A stretch of 64,000 nt of DNA from the NCBI RefSeq assembly GCF_021729035.1, contig NZ_JAJSAP010000007.1, positions 183,452 to 247,451 of the forward strand, written 5' to 3'. The position numbers and the translations under genes were made by a program. The stretch is from Microbulbifer sediminum (lineage in GTDB: Bacteria; Pseudomonadota; Gammaproteobacteria; Pseudomonadales; Cellvibrionaceae). Each line of letters starts with the position of its first letter. Positions within the stretch are counted from its first letter, which is position 1. Under the pieces are notes generated by a model. The model ran no database searches. It was not told the DNA's origin and worked only from the letters and a program-made list of their open reading frames with translations. Below, one piece after another: positions 37,270 through 44,818 of the stretch.

Positions 37270-38319
37270 TCAGGCCGCGTGTGTCCCGGCGCGACGGCCA
37301 TAGTGGCGTGCGGCGTCCAGGTAGCGACCTGCGCGGTCGCGCCATTTCTGTGGCTCGGCCACCTCGCCATCCTGCAGGTGCGCCGCCGCCAGTTGCGCCC
37401 TGACCAGGGCCCGGTAGGCCTTGTAGAAGTACTCCAGCGGGGCCGGGGCGGGGTCCGCGCAGGCGCGCCGGTAGGTGGCCAGGATCCCTTCACCCAGGTC
37501 GCGGCGACCCAGTAACTCACACTCCAGCGCCAGGTAACCCAGTTCATCCAGTGGGTCTATACAGCGAAGTTCCCGGTTGAACTCCAGGCAGTCGATGATC
37601 TGCGGCGGGTCGGTCAGGAAGCAGTGCTCCGGCCGCAGGTCGCCGTGTCCTTCCACGATGCGGCCGTCGACCGCCCTCTGCGCCAGCAGCGTGGCCTCGC
37701 GCTGGCTAAAGGTGACGAGGAAGTCCGCCACCGCATGGATCCCGGCCGCATTGAGCCCCAGTTCCGGTGCCAGCAGCGCTGAGCGTCGCTGCTCCACGTG
37801 CTCGCGCAGGCCGGTGACGTAGGCCGCCGGATCTACTGCCAGCGGTCGCGCGGAGCGGTAAAAATCACACAGGCGCTGCACCAGTGGCGCCAGTTCATCT
37901 CCGGTGACTGCGCCGCTGCGCACCACCAGGTTCTGTGCCTCCGGCAGGCGTCTCATTTTCACCAGCCATTCCACCACCTGACCGTTGCAGTCACCGTCAA
38001 GCGGCAATAGCTGGCCATCCGCCCGCTGGCAGAGCGGGACAACGGCGAGGTATACCCCGGTGGTCAGGCGTCGGTTGAGTCGCAGCTCCTCCCGGCAGTC
38101 GGCCTCGCGCAGCGAGAGACTGCTGAAGTCCAGGTAGTCACCGCTCACCGGTTTTTTCATCTTGTAAACATGGTGGTCGGTCAGGAATACCCGCGCCATA
38201 TGGGTTTCCACCAGGTCCACTCCCGATGTGGGCTCGCTATAGCTGTCTGTCGCCAGCAGGAAGCGGGTCTTGGTGTCCAGGTCCGGCTGGGCCGGTCTGG
38301 TGTCGCGGTGGTCACTCAT
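37270..38319 (-). CDS. aminoglycoside phosphotransferase-like kinase (APH fold)
   Basis: A 349-residue protein of the COG2187 type, a small-molecule kinase with protein-kinase-like fold. The N-lobe has VYKMKKPV near residue 52, with the ATP-binding Lys region. The C-lobe carries the Brenner-type catalytic loop HGDLRPEHCFL near 225 and the metal Asp in IIDCLEFN near 243. Related proteins are often fused to an ATP-binding AAA-like domain, which is absent here. The substrate is unknown and antibiotic resistance should not be assumed. It is divergent from the phosphoribosyltransferase operon. Confidence 0.8.
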   Translation of the reverse strand: MSDHRDTRPAQPDLDTKTRFLLATDSYSEPTSGVDLVETHMARVFLTDHHVYKMKKPVSGDYLDFSSLSLREADCREELRLNRRLTTGVYLAVVPLCQRADGQLLPLDGDCNGQVVEWLVKMRRLPEAQNLVVRSGAVTGDELAPLVQRLCDFYRSARPLAVDPAAYVTGLREHVEQRRSALLAPELGLNAAGIHAVADFLVTFSQREATLLAQRAVDGRIVEGHGDLRPEHCFLTDPPQIIDCLEFNRELRCIDPLDELGYLALECELLGRRDLGEGILATYRRACADPAPAPLEYFYKAYRALVRAQLAAAHLQDGEVAEPQKWRDRAGRYLDAARHYGRRAGTHAA

Positions 38320-38384
38320 AGTCGGATTGCCGGGAGGGCCTGTTTGCTAGTCTAGTTTTAACGGCATTACCTGCGGAGATCCCT

Positions 38385-39062
38385 GTGGTAACCCCCTTCA
38401 AGGACCGAGTGTCGGCGGGCCAGGAACTGGCCGCCAGCCTGCGGGACTACGTCGATCGGCGGCGCCGCGCGGGCCGCGATGACATCATCATCCTCGCACT
38501 GCCCCGCGGCGGAGTGCCGGTAGGGCTGGAGCTGGCGCGTGCCCTGGAGGCGCCCCTGGACCTGATGCTGGTGCGCAAGCTGGGCGTGCCCGGTCACGAG
38601 GAGCTGGCCATGGGAGCGATCACCGCGCAGGCCCGTGTGCTGAATGAAGATGTCATCCTCGGGGCCGGCATTACCGACGAAATGCTGGAACGGGAGACCG
38701 AGGCCGAGCGGCGCGAGCTGGAACGCCGTGCCCGGCGCTACCGCGGTGACCGGCCCTGGCCGGAACTGCGGGATCATTGCGTGATCCTGGTGGATGATGG
38801 CATTGCCACCGGGGCTACCATGGAGGCGGCGGTACGCGCGGTGCGTGCCCAGCACCCGGCCGAGATCGTGCTGGCGGTGCCGGTGGCGCCGGTGGACGCT
38901 CCGCGCCGCTTCGAGCCGCTGGTGGATCGCTTCGAGTGCCTGGCGATGCCGGCTTCCTTCTGGGCCATCGGTGCCTGGTACGAGGATTTTTCCCAGCTCA
39001 CCGACGACGAGGTCATCGATATGATGCGCGAGGCAGATCGTCTCCGGGGCAGTGGCCGATGA
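38385..39062 (+). CDS. phosphoribosyltransferase family protein
   Basis: A 225-residue type I phosphoribosyltransferase. The PRPP-binding loop VILVDDGIATGATM lies near residue 129, and an N-terminal IILALPRGGVPVG near 35 matches the family in which such proteins are annotated only as phosphoribosyltransferase. The base substrate is not identifiable. GTG 38385 has GGAG 7 nt upstream. Its stop overlaps the next start (ATGA), and a PRPP synthetase is encoded two genes later, which would supply its co-substrate. Confidence 0.88.
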   Translation: MVTPFKDRVSAGQELAASLRDYVDRRRRAGRDDIIILALPRGGVPVGLELARALEAPLDLMLVRKLGVPGHEELAMGAITAQARVLNEDVILGAGITDEMLERETEAERRELERRARRYRGDRPWPELRDHCVILVDDGIATGATMEAAVRAVRAQHPAEIVLAVPVAPVDAPRRFEPLVDRFECLAMPASFWAIGAWYEDFSQLTDDEVIDMMREADRLRGSGR

Positions 39063-39727
39063 GCGGGCGCGATGTGCTGATCGACGCGGCTGGCGCCCGG
39101 CTGGAGGGGATTCTGCACCTGCCGGCGGATCCCTGTGGCCTGGTGTTGTTCGCCCATGGCAGTGGCAGCAGCCGGTTCAGCCCCCGCAACCAGATGGTGG
39201 CCGGGGAACTCAATCGCGCTGGCATCGGCACGCTGTTGTTCGATCTGCTCACGGCTGAGGAGCATCGCGAGGATGAAATCACCCGCGAGTACCGCTTCGA
39301 TATCGCCCTGCTGTCCGACCGCCTGATCGCCGCGCTCGACTGGGTGCACGGGAACGCGGCGACCCGCGACCTGCGGCTGGGCCTGTTCGGGTCCAGCACC
39401 GGTGCCGCGGCGGCACTGATAGCCGCCGCCGAACGCCCGTCGCTGGCTGCGGCAGTGGTGTCCCGCGGCGGCCGCCCGGACCTCGCCGGTGAGATGCTGC
39501 CGCTGGTCCATGCGCCCACGCTGTTGATTGTCGGTGGTGAGGACGATGTGGTGATCGAGCTGAATCGCGAGGCGGCGGCGCGCATGACCAACGACCCGGC
39601 ACTGGAAATTGTTCCCGGTGCGACCCACCTGTTCGAGGAGCCCGGCACACTGGAAATGGTGATCCAGCTGGCAATCGACTGGTTCCGGGGGCACCTGGCG
39701 GGCGCGGCTGGCCATGAGCCCGATTAA
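39059..39727 (+). CDS. alpha/beta hydrolase (dienelactone hydrolase-like)
   Basis: A 222-residue alpha/beta hydrolase. The nucleophile elbow GLFGSSTGAAA near residue 108, LIVGGEDDVV near 158 with the acidic residue, and GATHLFEE near 190 with the His form the triad. It is translationally coupled to the phosphoribosyltransferase (ATGA) and overlaps the PRPP synthetase start by 14 nt. The substrate is unknown. Confidence 0.85.
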   Translation: MSGRDVLIDAAGARLEGILHLPADPCGLVLFAHGSGSSRFSPRNQMVAGELNRAGIGTLLFDLLTAEEHREDEITREYRFDIALLSDRLIAALDWVHGNAATRDLRLGLFGSSTGAAAALIAAAERPSLAAAVVSRGGRPDLAGEMLPLVHAPTLLIVGGEDDVVIELNREAAARMTNDPALEIVPGATHLFEEPGTLEMVIQLAIDWFRGHLAGAAGHEPD

Positions 39728-40691
39728 GCTGTTCAGCCTCGAGGCGGGCAGGGAGCTGGCGCAGCGGGTGGCAGGTGCACTGGGTGAACCGCTGGGAGCC
39801 CACGAAGAGCGCGATTTCACCGACGGCGAGCACAAGCTGCGCCCCCTGGAGGATGTAGAGGGGGCGGATGTCTACCTGGTGCAGTCGCTCTACACCGATC
39901 CTCCCGGGTCCCCGGGGGGCAGCGTGGATGACAAGCTGGTGCGCTTCCTGTTCTTTGTCGCCGCCCTCAGGGATGCCGGCGCCGCGCGCATCACCGCGGT
40001 GATTCCCTACCTCTGCTATGCGCGCAAGGACCGCCGCACCAAGCTCCGCGACCCCCTGTCGAGCCGCTACCTCGCCTGCCTGCTGGAAGCCATGGGATGC
40101 GACTGTGTGGTGACGATCGACGCGCATAACCAGGCCGCTTTCGAGAACGCCTTTCGCTGCAGGACATTGCACCTGCCGGCGCGCCCGCTGTTTGTCGACT
40201 TTGCGCTCGAGGTATTGGCCGGTGAATCCCGGCAGCTGGTGGTGGTGTCACCCGATGTCGGCGGGGTCAAGCGCGCCGAGGCGTTTCGCGCAGAGCTGGC
40301 CGAGCGGCTGGGACGGGACGTGGGGCAGGCGTTTGTCGAGAAATACCGCAGCGGCGGCCAGCTCAGTGGCGGCACGCTGGTGGGGCAGGTCGGGGATTGC
40401 TGCGCCCTGGTCATCGACGACCTGATCGCCGGTGGGGGCACCACCGGCAGGGCGGGAGCGGCACTGGCACGGGCCGGGGCTGCGAGAATCATTGCCCTCG
40501 CCAGCCATGGCCAGTTCGCCGGCGACGCCCTGCAGCAGCTGGGGGATTCGCCCCTGGAACTGGTCGCGGTGACCGACACCCTGCCCCAGGGCGGCGACGG
40601 CAAGCTGCGGGTAATCGAGTGCGCACCGCTGCTGGCCGAGGCTATCCGCAGGCTCCATGAGGGCGGGCCGGCCACCGAGCTGGGCCTCTGA
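39714..40691 (+). CDS. ribose-phosphate pyrophosphokinase (PRPP synthetase-like)
   Basis: A 325-residue PRPP synthetase homolog, a second type alongside the housekeeping enzyme expected elsewhere. Recognisable are the DGEHKLRP segment near residue 37, PYLCYARKDRR near 101, TIDAHNQAAFENAF near 139, VVSPDVGGVKRAE near 178, and the PRPP loop VIDDLIAGGGTTGRAG near 239. It would make PRPP from ribose 5-phosphate and ATP for the phosphoribosyltransferase in the same operon. The nrdJ-like start follows 1 nt after its stop. Confidence 0.9.
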   Translation: MSPIKLFSLEAGRELAQRVAGALGEPLGAHEERDFTDGEHKLRPLEDVEGADVYLVQSLYTDPPGSPGGSVDDKLVRFLFFVAALRDAGAARITAVIPYLCYARKDRRTKLRDPLSSRYLACLLEAMGCDCVVTIDAHNQAAFENAFRCRTLHLPARPLFVDFALEVLAGESRQLVVVSPDVGGVKRAEAFRAELAERLGRDVGQAFVEKYRSGGQLSGGTLVGQVGDCCALVIDDLIAGGGTTGRAGAALARAGAARIIALASHGQFAGDALQQLGDSPLELVAVTDTLPQGGDGKLRVIECAPLLAEAIRRLHEGGPATELGL

Positions 40692-40692
40692 C

Positions 40693-42534
40693 ATGTCTGC
40701 CGGCAAACAGGCACGCCGGGACCCGTTCACCGCGGACATCTCCCGTTTCGTCTGGGACACCAAGTACCGGCTCCGCGACGGGGACCGGGCGGTTGAAAAC
40801 TCCATCGAGGACACCTGGCACCGGGTGGCCAGGGCCCTGGCCAGTGTTGAGCCGGCGGACCCCGACAGCTGGGCTGCGCGCTTCTACCGCAACCTGGAGG
40901 GGTTCCGTTTCCTGCCCGGTGGCCGCATCCTGGCTGGCGCCGGCACCGGACGGGACGTGACCCTGTTCAACTGCTTTGTGATGGGCGCCATCGACGATTC
41001 CATCGAAGCCATTTTCGAGCGCCTGAAAGAGTCTGCCCTGACGATGCAGCAGGGGGGCGGCATCGGCTGTGATTTTTCCACCCTGCGCCCCGCGGGGACC
41101 CGTGCCACCCATACCGGGACCATCGCCTCGGGACCGGTCTCTTTCATGCGTATCTGGGACAGCATGTGCGCGACGCTGCTGTCTACCGGCAGCCGCCGCG
41201 GCGCCATGATGGCCACCCTGCGTTGCGATCACCCGGATATCGAGCGGTTCGTGGACGCCAAGCGCGATCCCCGCGAGTTGCGCCATTTCAATGTGTCGGT
41301 GCTGGTCAGCGACGCCTTCATGCAGGCGGTGGATCGTGACCGCGACTGGCCGCTGGTGTTTCCCTCCGCGCAACTGGATGACCGGGCTGGCGAGACGGTG
41401 ATGCGCCGCTGGAGCGGTACTGCCGGTCCGGTTCCCTGCCGCGTTCTGAAGACCGTGGGCGCCCGCGCGCTGTGGCAGCGGATCATGCGCGCTACCTACG
41501 ACTGTGCTGAACCGGGGGTGCTGTTTGCCGACCGGATCAATACGGACAACAACCTCTTTTACCGCGAACAGATCAACGCCACCAATCCCTGCGGTGAGAT
41601 CCCGCTACCCGCCTATGGGGCCTGTGACCTGGGCTCGGTAAACCTGCTGCCCTTTGTGCGCAACCCCCTGACGCCGGACGCTGCGCTGGACTGGCAGGGC
41701 ATTGCGGGCTGCGCGGCCCTGGGGGTGCGCATGCTCGACAATGTGATCGACCTCTCCCGATACCCCCTGCCGGCGCAGGCCCGGCAGGCCCATGGCAGTC
41801 GCCGTATCGGGCTGGGGATCACCGGGCTGGCCGATGCCCTGATCGCGCTCGGTCTGCGTTACGACAGTGATGCCGGCCGCACACTGGCGGCACGCATCAT
41901 GCGGCTGTTGCGGGACAGCGCCTACCGTGCCTCGGTAGCCCTGGCAGAGGAGAAGGGGCCGTTTCCCTTTTTTGCCGCGGACTATCGCCGGGCCGGCTTT
42001 ATCCGCCAGCTGCCCGGGGCGCTGCAGCGGGCTATCGGTGAAAAGGGAGTACGGAACAGTCATCTGCTGGCGATAGCACCCACGGGAACAATCAGCCTGC
42101 TGGCCAACGGCGTCTCCAGTGGCGTGGAGCCGGTCTTTGATTTCCGTCACCGGCGCCGCGTGCTGACTGCCAGCGGTGAGTACCGTGAGTTCGGGATCTG
42201 CGACCCGGTCTGGCGCCGGTGGCTGGGTATCCATGGCGAAGCCGCGGCGGTGCCGCCCGAATTTGTCGCTGCCCGGGGGTTGTCCCCAACCGCGCACCTG
42301 GCCATGGAGGCGGCACTGCAGCCCTTCGTGGACAATGCCATTTCCAAGACGGTCAATGTCCCCGCCAGCTACCCGTTCGCGGATTTCCAGTCCCTCTATC
42401 GGGAGGCCTTCCGGCTGGGGCTCAAGGGGTGTACCACTTACCGTCCCAATGAAATCACCGGCGGAGTCCTGACCATCGCGAGCGGCAACAGTCCCGGCTC
42501 TCATTGCTGTGATATCGAGCGCGAGGGGGAGTAG
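40693..42534 (+). CDS. nrdJ: adenosylcobalamin-dependent (class II) ribonucleotide reductase
   Basis: Class II reductase turns ribonucleotides into deoxyribonucleotides using B12 and no oxygen. The 613-residue chain includes FLPGGRILAGAG near residue 71, the FNCFVMG Cys region near 93, QQGGGIGCDFSTLRPAG near 117, the active-site loop NATNPCGEIPL near 296, and the SHLLAIAPTGTISLLANG stretch near 455. It is short compared with longer NrdJ proteins and ends in a Cys pair (HCCDIE), a possible redox relay. It ends an operon with two PRPP-related genes and a hydrolase. Confidence 0.93.
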   Translation: MSAGKQARRDPFTADISRFVWDTKYRLRDGDRAVENSIEDTWHRVARALASVEPADPDSWAARFYRNLEGFRFLPGGRILAGAGTGRDVTLFNCFVMGAIDDSIEAIFERLKESALTMQQGGGIGCDFSTLRPAGTRATHTGTIASGPVSFMRIWDSMCATLLSTGSRRGAMMATLRCDHPDIERFVDAKRDPRELRHFNVSVLVSDAFMQAVDRDRDWPLVFPSAQLDDRAGETVMRRWSGTAGPVPCRVLKTVGARALWQRIMRATYDCAEPGVLFADRINTDNNLFYREQINATNPCGEIPLPAYGACDLGSVNLLPFVRNPLTPDAALDWQGIAGCAALGVRMLDNVIDLSRYPLPAQARQAHGSRRIGLGITGLADALIALGLRYDSDAGRTLAARIMRLLRDSAYRASVALAEEKGPFPFFAADYRRAGFIRQLPGALQRAIGEKGVRNSHLLAIAPTGTISLLANGVSSGVEPVFDFRHRRRVLTASGEYREFGICDPVWRRWLGIHGEAAAVPPEFVAARGLSPTAHLAMEAALQPFVDNAISKTVNVPASYPFADFQSLYREAFRLGLKGCTTYRPNEITGGVLTIASGNSPGSHCCDIEREGE

Positions 42535-42573
42535 CGGGCAGCAGGTTTTTTCAAATCCAGGCGGAACTTGTGC

Positions 42574-42674
42574 CAGGCAGGAACGTCTCAAAAGGCAGTA
42601 TTGTTCCCCCCCGTGAGGTTGAGCAATCTTCCCTGTGCCCCGATACCTCCCCCAAGGTCGGGGCTTTTTTTTTG
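42574..42674 (+). ncRNA. candidate C-rich-loop RNA, element B (also the nrdJ terminator)
   Basis: Hairpin 1 pairs ATTGTTC (42600-42606) with GAGCAAT (42621-42627) around a loop starting CCCCCC. Hairpin 2 pairs GCCCCGA plus CC with GG plus TCGGGGC (42637-42664, 2-nt bulge) around the loop TCCCCCAA, followed by nine T. The plan equals element A. It begins 40 nt after the nrdJ stop, so it may be processed from the nrdJ mRNA or act only as a terminator. No clear own promoter was seen. Confidence 0.55.
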
Positions 42675-42722
42675 CATCTTTGTGCATGTGGTCTCACATA
42701 TGGCACAAGGAGGAACGGTTTC

Positions 42723-42751
42723 CTGACAATTGGGTCTCAGGGAAATAGAAT
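42723..42751 (+). promoter_or_regulatory. sigma70-like promoter of the four-hairpin RNA
   Basis: CTGACA (42723-42728) and TAGAAT (42746-42751) are spaced by exactly 17 nt. No coding gene follows on this strand before the U-run at 42983, so the promoter probably serves a non-coding RNA starting near 42758. Confidence 0.65.
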
Positions 42752-42757
42752 AGGCGG

Positions 42758-42983
42758 GCGTCTGGATATTTTGTATCCGCAGAAGAATGTGGGAAATCCA
42801 CTTGCGCGAGCTTATCGTAGGAATGAAGGTGAGCGTAAAGCGAACAGCGTCTGAGACCCCCATCAGACAGACGCAGGGTGAGAACCCATAGGCGTGCCCG
42901 TCCCCCTGGGTGCGTCTAGCAAGATGCCCATCCCCAAGGGCATCGACCCCTGGCCGGCAGTCCCCATCTGCCGGCTTTTTTTT
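42758..42983 (+). ncRNA. candidate sRNA with four tandem C-rich-loop hairpins, element C
   Basis: About 225 nt from a good promoter to a terminator. The 5' half has two small stems (GGATA/TATCC at 42764-42778; GTGG/CCAC at 42789-42801). The 3' half has four hairpins in a row: GTCTGA/TCAGAC (42849-42868, loop GACCCCCA), a 9-bp stem with wobbles (42891-42916, loop GTCCCCCT), GATGCCC/GGGCATC (42923-42944, loop ATCCCCAA), and GCCGGCAG/CTGCCGGC (42953-42975, loop TCCCCAT), then eight T. Every loop is 7-8 nt with a central run of four or five C. This resembles sX13-type C-rich sRNAs of Xanthomonas in logic, not in overall sequence as far as I can judge. No coding frame is supported. Confidence 0.7.
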
Positions 42984-43214
42984 GCCTGCCTGACAGGGCC
43001 GTCCCTATTGATTCTAGCGGAATCCCGGCCAACTGCCTGAGGGTGGTAACTCTTGCCCCCTGGTTGGGCAATGTCATCCCCGGGCCGGGGAGTCTCCATG
43101 ACGGGCCAACGTGAATTCTGTGACAGTGGTGTTGTGGTTGTCCGGATACGCACCCGGCGGCGGGAATGCCGCGGGCAATGGCTGCAGCCGCTGCACTGCC
43201 CGCGCAACTGGCGC
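42984..43214. other. non-coding tail between the RNA elements and engB
   Basis: 231 nt between the terminator of the four-hairpin RNA and the engB stop. Several GC-rich inverted repeats are present (for example GCCGCGGGCAA and CCCGCGCAAC around 43170-43206), but no gene is supported. Confidence 0.5.
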
Positions 43215-43859
43215 TCAGTCCGCTTCCGGCGGGGACTCCTCCAGGGCCAGCCACTCGCCGAGTTTGCGTTCCAGCTTGTCCAGCCCGGTCTTTTTGGTGG
43301 ATGAAAAGATCTGTACCGACACGCCGGTATCAAGGCCCTGCTCCCGCAGGGCCTTCTCCACCGCGAAGCGAGTATTGTTGGCGGGCCCGTTTTTCAGTTT
43401 GTCGGCCTTGGTGAGCAGGATATGGGCCGGCAGGCCACCGCTCACCGCCCAGGTGAGCATCTGCTGATCGAACTCTTTCAGTGGCTGGCGGATATCCATC
43501 AGCAGCACCAGCCCGCGCAGGCACTCCCGGTGCTCCAGGTAAAAGGCCAGGTGCCGCTGCCACTCGTCCTTCATCGAGCGGGCCACTTTCGCATAACCGT
43601 AACCGGGCAGGTCCACCAGGCGCTGCTGGTCGCTGATGCGAAAAAAATTGATCAGCTGGGTACGGCCGGGCGTCTTGGAGGTGCGGGCCAGCTTTTTATT
43701 GCCGGTCAGGGCGTTGATGGCGCTGGACTTGCCGGCGTTGGAGCGCCCGGCAAAGGCGACCTCGGCGCCACTGTCCTCGGGGCACTCATCGAGGGTGGGT
43801 GCGCTGGTTAAAAATTGAACATCGCGAAAGTTAATTCGCTCGGGATTACTGTCTGCCAT
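43215..43859 (-). CDS. engB: ribosome biogenesis GTPase EngB (YihA/YsxC)
   Basis: EngB is an essential small GTPase needed for 50S subunit assembly. The 214-residue protein has G1 [12 protein letters not shown] near residue 38, G2 in TSKTPGRTQ near 60, G3 DLPGYGYA near 79, and G4 LTKADKL near 146. Length and order are typical. It is divergent from cytochrome c4, and the polA-engB-cc4-dsbA linkage is known from Pseudomonas. Confidence 0.96.
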   Translation of the reverse strand: MADSNPERINFRDVQFLTSAPTLDECPEDSGAEVAFAGRSNAGKSSAINALTGNKKLARTSKTPGRTQLINFFRISDQQRLVDLPGYGYAKVARSMKDEWQRHLAFYLEHRECLRGLVLLMDIRQPLKEFDQQMLTWAVSGGLPAHILLTKADKLKNGPANNTRFAVEKALREQGLDTGVSVQIFSSTKKTGLDKLERKLGEWLALEESPPEAD

Positions 43860-43879
43860 GATTGATCTACCAGATTCGG

Positions 43880-43908
43880 TACACTCGCTTGGCGCGCAAG
43901 TATATAAT
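43880..43908 (+). promoter_or_regulatory. promoter region of cytochrome c4
   Basis: A perfect TATAAT (43903-43908) with a weak -35 TACACT 17 nt upstream. The minus strand offers an overlapping TATACT for engB, so the two genes may share a compact divergent promoter. Confidence 0.4.
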
Positions 43909-44005
43909 GCCGCGGTTTACGCGTCGCAGGATTGACTGGGGGCGGCGCGGGGGCCGGTGAAAACCGGGCCACAATCGCATATTTAAGCGCGCAATGGGAC
44001 GACGT

Positions 44006-44662
44006 ATGAACAGCATTGTAAAGAACTCCGCCCTGGCCCTGGGGCTTATTCTCGCCGCACCGTTCGTCGCGGCCGAAGGTGACCCGGCCGCGGGCAAGAC
44101 CAAGGCCGCGCAGTGCGCCGCCTGTCACGGCCCCGATGGCAACAGTCCGGCATCCGCTTTTCCCAAGATCGCCGGCCAGGGGGAGAAGTACCTGCTCAAG
44201 CAGTTGATGGACGTTAAGAGCGGCGAGCGCGAGATCCCGCAGATGATCGGCCAGCTGGACAACTTCGACCAGCAGGATCTCGAGGACCTGGCCGCTTACT
44301 TCGCGTCCCAGCAGATGCAGTTGTCCGGTGCCGAACCGGTATCGGTGATGCTGAACAGTGGTGAAAACGTCGATGGCCTGATGCTGGGACGGAAAATTTT
44401 CCGTGCCGGCAATCCGGACACCGGCGTCGCGGCCTGCATGGGCTGCCATTCCCCCACCGGCCAGGGGAACGCACCGGCAGGTTATCCGCGACTGTCTGGT
44501 CAGTGGGCCGACTATATCGCGACCCAGCTCAAGGCCTTCCGTTCCGGCGAGCGCGCCAACGACGGTGAGACCCGGATTATGCGCTCCGTGGCGAGCCAGC
44601 TGTCCGATGCCGAGATCACGGCGGTGTCGCACTACCTGGCGGGCCTGACTGACGGCAACTGA
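44006..44662 (+). CDS. cytochrome c4 (diheme)
   Basis: A periplasmic diheme cytochrome c that feeds terminal oxidases. The 218-residue precursor has a signal peptide ending near FVAAEG (about residue 23) and two homologous class I domains with CAACHGPDG near residue 36 and CMGCHSPTG near 142, each followed by a Met ligand region. ATG 44006 gives the standard signal peptide; ATG 43994 adds four residues. The terminator at 44687-44710 closes it. It is a plausible donor to the caa3 oxidase encoded at 15.6-24.3 kb. Confidence 0.95.
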   Translation: MNSIVKNSALALGLILAAPFVAAEGDPAAGKTKAAQCAACHGPDGNSPASAFPKIAGQGEKYLLKQLMDVKSGEREIPQMIGQLDNFDQQDLEDLAAYFASQQMQLSGAEPVSVMLNSGENVDGLMLGRKIFRAGNPDTGVAACMGCHSPTGQGNAPAGYPRLSGQWADYIATQLKAFRSGERANDGETRIMRSVASQLSDAEITAVSHYLAGLTDGN

Positions 44663-44686
44663 TCTGTTGCAACATTTAGCCAAAAA

Positions 44687-44710
44687 GGCCGGGTTTGTCC
44701 CGGCCTTTTT
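44687..44710 (+). terminator. intrinsic terminator after cytochrome c4
   Basis: GGCCGGG / CCCGGCC with a 5-nt loop, flanked by five A on the left and five T on the right. Confidence 0.9.
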
Positions 44711-44818
44711 GCGTTTGGTCCCGTGTACCTTGCACCAGCGCGCCGGAACTTCAATAATCGGCGCTGATCAAAGCTTTACCGCCGGCCCGTCGCCGGAAGA
44801 ATAACGATGGAGAACGCC

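Noticed and set aside
37270..38319. Aminoglycoside resistance gene
   Set aside because: The kinase motifs fit the APH fold, but the COG2187-type family has no established resistance role, so only the fold is claimed.
38320..38384. FNR/Anr box ahead of the nucleotide operon
   Set aside because: No TTGAT-N4-ATCAA-like palindrome is present in the gap, so oxygen control cannot be claimed from sequence.
41605..42687. 360-codon minus-strand frame
   Set aside because: Antisense to nrdJ and running through the element B terminator; shadow of GC-rich coding.
42847..42983. CRISPR array or simple tandem repeat
   Set aside because: The four units have unrelated stem sequences and irregular spacing; only the loop core is shared, so this is RNA structure and not a repeat array.
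43111..43467. 118-codon + strand frame next to engB
   Set aside because: Most of it is antisense to engB and its start lacks a ribosome binding site.
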